Made by a program: the position numbers and the translations under genes. A stretch of 8,204 bases of DNA, from contig CAAENE010000149.1 in NCBI GenBank assembly GCA_900757255.1, forward strand, positions 1 through 8,204, written 5' to 3'. Origin of the DNA: Clostridia bacterium. Lineage in GTDB: Bacteria > Bacillota > Clostridia > HGM11514. Numbering within the stretch: the first letter of the stretch is position 1; each line of letters starts with the position of its first letter. This document shows positions 4,245-8,204 of the stretch, in pieces. The notes beneath the pieces were generated by a model. The model saw only the letters and a program-made list of their open reading frames with translations, was not told the origin of the DNA and searched no databases.

Positions 4245-7200
4245 ATGAAAAGGAACAAAAGCATTGCGCTGATATTGCTTTTGACAATGCTGTTGACCCT
4301 CTGGACGCCGGTTACAAGCTTCGGTGCGGTAACGCCGGCGTATGAAGAGGACTTTAACAGTGCCGCCTTAGGCGCTTTCCCGGTTTCCGCAGGCAAACCG
4401 TCAGAAAATTGGACAACTGAGGTCAGCGGCCTGACGGCAACGATTAAAGAGAAAAGCGCGGGCGACCGCTATCTGGAGCTCAAAGGGGCGGGAGCTGATA
4501 AAAAAACCGTAACCTCGCCCAAAATATCGCTGCTGGAGTATGGCGCGCCCCTGACCGGAAATAATTTGGTGGCCTCCTTCCGGATGAACGTGGAAGCGCT
4601 CAACGGCAATCCCATGGCCGTTGTGCGGACGGAAGCCGGGAATGTGCCGATCAATCTTGACTTGAGAGTCAATACCTCGGACAGCAGTACATATCTCGTC
4701 AACTATAAGCAGGGGCCTATCACAGCCCAAAATCAATGGGGGCAGTCGATCAACTGGGGCGTTACCCTGAAAAAAGGGACCTGGTATAAATTTGTGTTTA
4801 CCGCTGATACAGACAGCAGTAAATTCAATATCTATATCGCCGACGAGGACAACCGGCTCATTGCCAAAAAAGAAAATATCGAGGTGCGGTACGATATTGC
4901 GGCAACCAACGAAAAAGTCAATTTGGATATCCTTCAGTTCGGCAATTTCATTTCCGGAAACAACTTCAATATCGATGACATTTATTTTGCCAACGATCCG
5001 GACTACGAACTGCCGATTGAAACTCAGCCAACTGCCTCTGCAGGCGCTTCTCAGCCTCCTGTTGTGACAGGAGACCCTGTCACGCCCTCCGCGGCTGTTT
5101 CAGCAGCGCCCGGGACGGTAGTGATCGATGACGGTGCTGACGGGTATACCCAGTATAGTTCGGGAAACATCAATATCAATAGCGAGAATTTCCGTCCTAC
5201 CCTGGACTTGATTTCCTACAACGGCACCCTGCGTGATTTCAATCCCGGCGCCGCGGGGCAGTACGCGCAGTATGCCCCGCGGCTGACCGGTGAATATGAT
5301 ATCTATCTGTATGCCGCATGGGCTAATTTAAAAGCCTTTACCGGAGATGTGACGCTAACCGTTTCCTCCGCCGGAGGAACAGAAAACTGGAAGCTGAACC
5401 AGCGTCAGGAGGCTCCCCGCCAATGGACCGCCTCAAAGGACGCAGACTCGGTATCAGCAATGGTGGGCACATGGCTGAAATTAGGGACCTACCAGCTCAA
5501 TCCGGCAAGCTATGTAAAATACACCAACAATCAATCCGGGCAGGACAGAAGAATGATTGCCGATGCAGTCGCGTTTGTGCCCAAAGGCCTGTCTAAGCCG
5601 GCTGACGTATACGATTACGAAAACCCGCCCTCTCCCTCGCCAAGCCCTTCCCCTCTGCCGTCCACAGCGCCTTTGGGAGAAAAAATTGTCATTAACAGCC
5701 TGGAAGGGTATACGGAATCCGGAACCTGGACTATTTCGGGTCTTATGACACATGACGGCGTAACCCCATCCAAGTATACCTCAACTGCCGGCGCCTGGGC
5801 GAGATTCAATCCCGGAATCGAACCAATCGACGCCGGAAAATACCGCGTTTATTACTATAATATATATAATGATAATCAAATCAGCTATACCGGCCGCGTC
5901 AGAGCATCGGGCAGCGATCACGATTTACAGTATCCAATCGAAAAGACCTCTTCGCCAAAATGGACTTTGGTGGGTGAGTACACCTTCGACGGAAACGGCG
6001 ACGAATATTTCGAAATTGCAGGAGCAGGCAAAAACTACGCTCGTGCAACCTCTGTCAAATTTGAATTGGTAGAAGCCGCTGTCAAGTATCCGATCGGTTC
6101 TGCTGTCACACTGAGCGGCAACTTCGCAGTTGGCTCCAAGGTCAGCCTGCGTTACCAGTACCTTGACAGAAGCGGCGATCCGGAAAGCGGCAGTACTTAT
6201 ACGCTTTACAGCGCGTCTTTGCCGGACGCGGCTGAATGGGACGAAATCGCGGAGGGCAGCTGCGGCGCAGAGTTAATCAATGAAGTAGAAATTCCGGCAA
6301 GCGCGGAGAATCAATATATCAAAATCGGCGTTACCCCCAAAAATGCAAATCCGGAGGATGCAGATAAATCGGAAGAAGTCTTTTCTGAGGTGTATGGCCC
6401 GATTGTCAGCGGACAATTCCGTCCCATTGCCGAAAATGTAACAATTGAAGGTGCGGCGGAAACCGGCAACACCCTTACCGCCAGCTATGACTATAAAGAT
6501 TTGAACCAGGACAAGGAAAAGGATTCTGTCTATCAATGGCTGACCGCCGGCAGCGCGGACGCCGAAGAATGGACTGTCCTGCAAGAGGGAACCTGTACCG
6601 CAGCAGATATTTTACAGTATACCATACAGGATTCTGACCTTGGAAAATATATCAAATTCTCTATTATCCCGAAAAATGAAGCTGAAAACGGCGAAGGTAA
6701 CGAAACCTTCTCTAATATTGCCGGCCCGGTCACAGTCAGCACAATCAAACCGGTCATTTCGGAAGCTGCTATTGGCGGGCAGATTGTAGGCGCACAGAAT
6801 TTAGCTGGTGCCGCAGTCGGCGGAGAAGCTGAGGCAGTATATACTTACACTCACCAATATGGCACAGAGGAAGATACAAATGCCACCAAGTTCCAATGGT
6901 ACCGCTCAACTACCCCGAACGGACAGCTCGAACCCATTGAAGGTGCGGCCGGAAAAACCTATACCGTACAAGAACAAGACAGAAGCAAATATATCAAAGT
7001 AGGTATCACACCTGTCGCAATCGACGGAACCATAGGTGACGAAGTTATTACCGACGGTATGCTGGTCAAATGGAAGCTCAGCTTTAACGATGAATTTAAT
7101 TATGAAGCCAAAAACGGATACGACCCGCAGGTAACTGAAAAGTGGCGTGTCACTCAGGAAATCAGGCCGATCGGCTCCCCTACCATTTACCAGATTCGTA

Positions 7201-8204
7201 TCCCTGATAATCTGGAATTCACCGGCGGAAAGCTGATAATCCATAACCGCAAAGAACATTTGGATACCCTTGGCGACGGCACAAGTACAGCGGAGCTTGA
7301 CAAAAAAATGGGCAGACCGCATGAATGGACGACCGGAAACCTGATTTCCAAAGAAGCGTTCGGTCCGGAAGGCTATTATGAAGCAAGCTATAAATACGCG
7401 TTTACGACCGGACTCAACCAGAGTTTTTGGGCTATGGCAGAAAAAATGAGCGGAAAAGGCGGCTTGGAGCTTGATTTTAACGAAGGGCATTTCCCAAGAG
7501 AAGTAAAATCCAATCTCCATTACTTTAATGAAAGCGGCGGACGTGTCATGAACAGCATCGGGCATTATCCAATCGGTTCAAACAACTTCAGCGACTGGTC
7601 GGAACCGAACCTTGCAAGCGCTTTTCATAAATACGGCGGCTACTATGAACAGGTAGACCCGTCTGCGCCATGGGATCAGGGCGTCAACGCGGACAACTAC
7701 CGGGTCTTCTTTGACGATAAACAGCTCCGTTCAACAAGAGGCTCACAGTGGGAATCCGACCCGCTGCTGATTTACTTCTCCATCGCCATCTACCCCGGTT
7801 TTGGAGGACCCTGGAACGATGCGATCGACGGCTCTCAGATGGAAGTGGACTATGTACGCTTTTACGAGCTGCTGCCGGTCACCAAAGACGATTTACAGCA
7901 GGGTATCTTAACCGCACAGGAATTGGTAGATAACGCAGTTATTGGGACAGAAGCCGGAAATTACCCGCAGAGCGCAGTTAATGCACTGATACCCATTATC
8001 GAAAGTGCAGAAACGGTGTTTGATAAAGAGAACCCCACCCAGGACGAAATCAATCATGCGCTCAATAGCGTAAACGAAGGGATAGCGGCATTTAAAGCCA
8101 AGCAGGTAGGAGACCGGAGCGTGGTGAGCGGGTTGATAGGCGAGGCGGAAAAACTGCTGGAGAGATATCCGGAAGGGACCGGGTTCATGCAGTGCATGAG
8201 CGGA
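4245..8204 (+). CDS. Secreted multimodular GH16 glycoside hydrolase (3' end outside window)
   Basis: One frame stays open from the ATG at 4245 to the window edge, giving at least 1320 residues. AAGGAGG at 4231-4237 with a seven-base spacer fixes the start. Residues 1-28 are a signal peptide: KRNK, then a hydrophobic core, with likely cleavage near SFGA. The order of parts is: lectin-like beta-sandwich (31-252), Ser/Thr/Pro linker (253-290), golvesin-like module (291-446), PSPSPSPSP linker (459-477), second golvesin-like module (479-609), three Ig-like modules (611-942), GH16 catalytic domain (943-1210) and FIVAR-like helical module (1211-1286), with another helical segment starting at 1290. 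The catalytic signature ELDFNE (1075-1080) is intact. The protein should act outside the cell on a polysaccharide; the target is unknown. Cell-wall anchoring, if any, would lie in the missing C-terminus. It is divergent from the epimerase gene and has its own promoter and candidate operators. Confidence 0.9.
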   Translation, partial: MKRNKSIALILLLTMLLTLWTPVTSFGAVTPAYEEDFNSAALGAFPVSAGKPSENWTTEVSGLTATIKEKSAGDRYLELKGAGADKKTVTSPKISLLEYGAPLTGNNLVASFRMNVEALNGNPMAVVRTEAGNVPINLDLRVNTSDSSTYLVNYKQGPITAQNQWGQSINWGVTLKKGTWYKFVFTADTDSSKFNIYIADEDNRLIAKKENIEVRYDIAATNEKVNLDILQFGNFISGNNFNIDDIYFANDPDYELPIETQPTASAGASQPPVVTGDPVTPSAAVSAAPGTVVIDDGADGYTQYSSGNININSENFRPTLDLISYNGTLRDFNPGAAGQYAQYAPRLTGEYDIYLYAAWANLKAFTGDVTLTVSSAGGTENWKLNQRQEAPRQWTASKDADSVSAMVGTWLKLGTYQLNPASYVKYTNNQSGQDRRMIADAVAFVPKGLSKPADVYDYENPPSPSPSPSPLPSTAPLGEKIVINSLEGYTESGTWTISGLMTHDGVTPSKYTSTAGAWARFNPGIEPIDAGKYRVYYYNIYNDNQISYTGRVRASGSDHDLQYPIEKTSSPKWTLVGEYTFDGNGDEYFEIAGAGKNYARATSVKFELVEAAVKYPIGSAVTLSGNFAVGSKVSLRYQYLDRSGDPESGSTYTLYSASLPDAAEWDEIAEGSCGAELINEVEIPASAENQYIKIGVTPKNANPEDADKSEEVFSEVYGPIVSGQFRPIAENVTIEGAAETGNTLTASYDYKDLNQDKEKDSVYQWLTAGSADAEEWTVLQEGTCTAADILQYTIQDSDLGKYIKFSIIPKNEAENGEGNETFSNIAGPVTVSTIKPVISEAAIGGQIVGAQNLAGAAVGGEAEAVYTYTHQYGTEEDTNATKFQWYRSTTPNGQLEPIEGAAGKTYTVQEQDRSKYIKVGITPVAIDGTIGDEVITDGMLVKWKLSFNDEFNYEAKNGYDPQVTEKWRVTQEIRPIGSPTIYQIRIPDNLEFTGGKLIIHNRKEHLDTLGDGTSTAELDKKMGRPHEWTTGNLISKEAFGPEGYYEASYKYAFTTGLNQSFWAMAEKMSGKGGLELDFNEGHFPREVKSNLHYFNESGGRVMNSIGHYPIGSNNFSDWSEPNLASAFHKYGGYYEQVDPSAPWDQGVNADNYRVFFDDKQLRSTRGSQWESDPLLIYFSIAIYPGFGGPWNDAIDGSQMEVDYVRFYELLPVTKDDLQQGILTAQELVDNAVIGTEAGNYPQSAVNALIPIIESAETVFDKENPTQDEINHALNSVNEGIAAFKAKQVGDRSVVSGLIGEAEKLLERYPEGTGFMQCMSG
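4335..5000 (+). other. N-terminal lectin-like beta-sandwich module
   Basis: Residues 31-252 of the GH16 protein have the layout of a concanavalin-like (LamG-like) module. It starts with EEDFNS and a Trp at residue 56, has GTWYKFVFTADTDSSKFNIYI in the second half, and closes with FNIDDIYFAND, the usual last strand in such clostridial domains. It probably binds carbohydrate, but no specific ligand residues can be assigned and the family call rests on pattern only. Confidence 0.55.
5115..6071 (+). other. Tandem golvesin-like modules separated by a PSPSPSPSP linker
   Basis: Residues 291-446 and 479-609 share one plan: VI at the start, then a Tyr/Gly/Ser-rich turn and an aromatic strand (YAQYAPRLTGEYDIYLYAAW versus WARFNPGIEPIDAGKYRVYYYN). 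Next comes W..LG.Y.F (WLKLGTYQL versus WTLVGEYTF), and a closing A.AVAF or ATSVKF strand. This resembles the golvesin C-terminal/xanthan-lyase-type accessory domain, a probable carbohydrate-binding module. The linker at residues 459-477 is the flexible Pro/Ser type common in secreted clostridial enzymes. Confidence 0.55.
6075..7070 (+). repeat. Three consecutive Ig-like modules
   Basis: Residues 611-723, 724-832 and 833-942 follow the same pattern: an aromatic Y.Y or YQY strand, an acidic turn, YQW or FQWYRS (less clear in module 1), then Y(T) followed by KYIK or QYIK and a V/I.P strand, ending in GPI or GPV in modules 1 and 2. Examples of the late motif are YIKIGVTPKN (691-700), YIKFSIIPKN (802-811) and YIKVGITPVA (916-925). 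They are probably rigid spacers or adhesive modules that hold the catalytic domain away from the binding modules. Divergence between copies shows they are old duplications. Confidence 0.65.
7071..7874 (+). other. GH16 catalytic domain
   Basis: Residues 943-1210 show the GH16 landmarks in order: FNDEFN (947-952), LEFTGGKLIIHNR (990-1002), the GYYEASYKY strand (1043-1051), and QSFWAM (1059-1064). The catalytic ELDFNE follows at 1075-1080, with Glu1075 as predicted nucleophile, Asp1077 as helper and Glu1080 as acid/base. Then come LHYFN (1091-1095), FHKYGGYYEQVDP (1127-1139), and the terminal MEVDYVRFYEL (1199-1209). ExDxxE is the beta-bulge form found in laminarinases, agarases and carrageenases, not the ExDxE form of lichenases and xyloglucan transferases. 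Exact specificity cannot be told. Confidence 0.85.
7875..8204 (+). other. FIVAR-like helical module and start of a further one
   Basis: Residues 1211-1286 have the FIVAR pattern: a helix with A..LVDNA, then GTEAGNYP, a helix with ALIPIIESAETVFD, then PTQDEINHALNSVNEGIAAF. FIVAR modules are found in surface and secreted Gram-positive proteins and sometimes bind carbohydrate or host ligands. From residue 1290 the sequence GEAEKLLERYPEGTG resembles the start of a second copy or another helical repeat, cut by the window end. Confidence 0.6.

Noticed and set aside
6906..7565. Long minus-strand open frame of 219 codons
   Set aside because: It lies wholly antisense to the GH16 gene, whose own frame encodes recognisable catalytic motifs; the antisense translation shows no family pattern.
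8185..8199. Inverted repeat TCATGCA-G-TGCATGA near the window end
   Set aside because: It lies inside coding sequence with a one-base centre, so it cannot form a useful RNA hairpin, and no second copy was seen.

Overview
The window looks like the chromosome of a Firmicute, most likely an anaerobic, plant-polysaccharide-degrading member of the Clostridia. The basis is the gene order yicC - remA - gmk - rpoZ, which is a classic Firmicutes block (yloC-remA-gmk-rpoZ in Bacillus subtilis), strong AGGAGG-type ribosome sites, and a very large secreted modular glycoside hydrolase with Pro/Ser linkers and a FIVAR-type module. The genus cannot be named from sequence alone.

Region 1 (5-2260, + strand) is the housekeeping operon: a YicC-family endoribonuclease, the DNA-binding regulator RemA, guanylate kinase (whose start overlaps the end of remA) and the RNA polymerase omega subunit. 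A strong intrinsic terminator follows rpoZ. A 198-nt gap between yicC and remA holds a set of nested inverted repeats ending just before the remA ribosome site. This is the best candidate here for an undescribed RNA element.

Region 2 (2296-3956) holds a cytoplasmic alpha/beta-hydrolase of the carboxylesterase type on + and, convergent to it on -, an aldose 1-epimerase-like (LacX/GalM superfamily) protein. A short hairpin terminator between them has its T-tract on the minus strand.

Region 3 (3957-8204) is a divergent promoter region followed by one reading frame that stays open from 4245 to the end of the window (1320 codons, no stop). Its order is: signal peptide, lectin-like beta-sandwich, Ser/Thr/Pro-rich linker, golvesin-like module, PSPSPSPSP linker, second golvesin-like module, three Ig-like modules, GH16 catalytic domain with an intact ExDxxE site (ELDFNE), then FIVAR-like helical module(s) running off the end. 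The gene has a near-consensus sigma-A promoter and a roughly 125-nt leader carrying two palindromic 15-bp repeats that could be operators.

Inferred relationship: the secreted GH16 protein would cut a beta-glucan or galactan-type polymer outside the cell. The divergent epimerase and the esterase would act on released sugars or esterified fragments inside. Only proximity and the predicted families support this; no transporter or dedicated regulator is in view. I see no CRISPR array, tRNA, rRNA, insertion sequence or phage gene.
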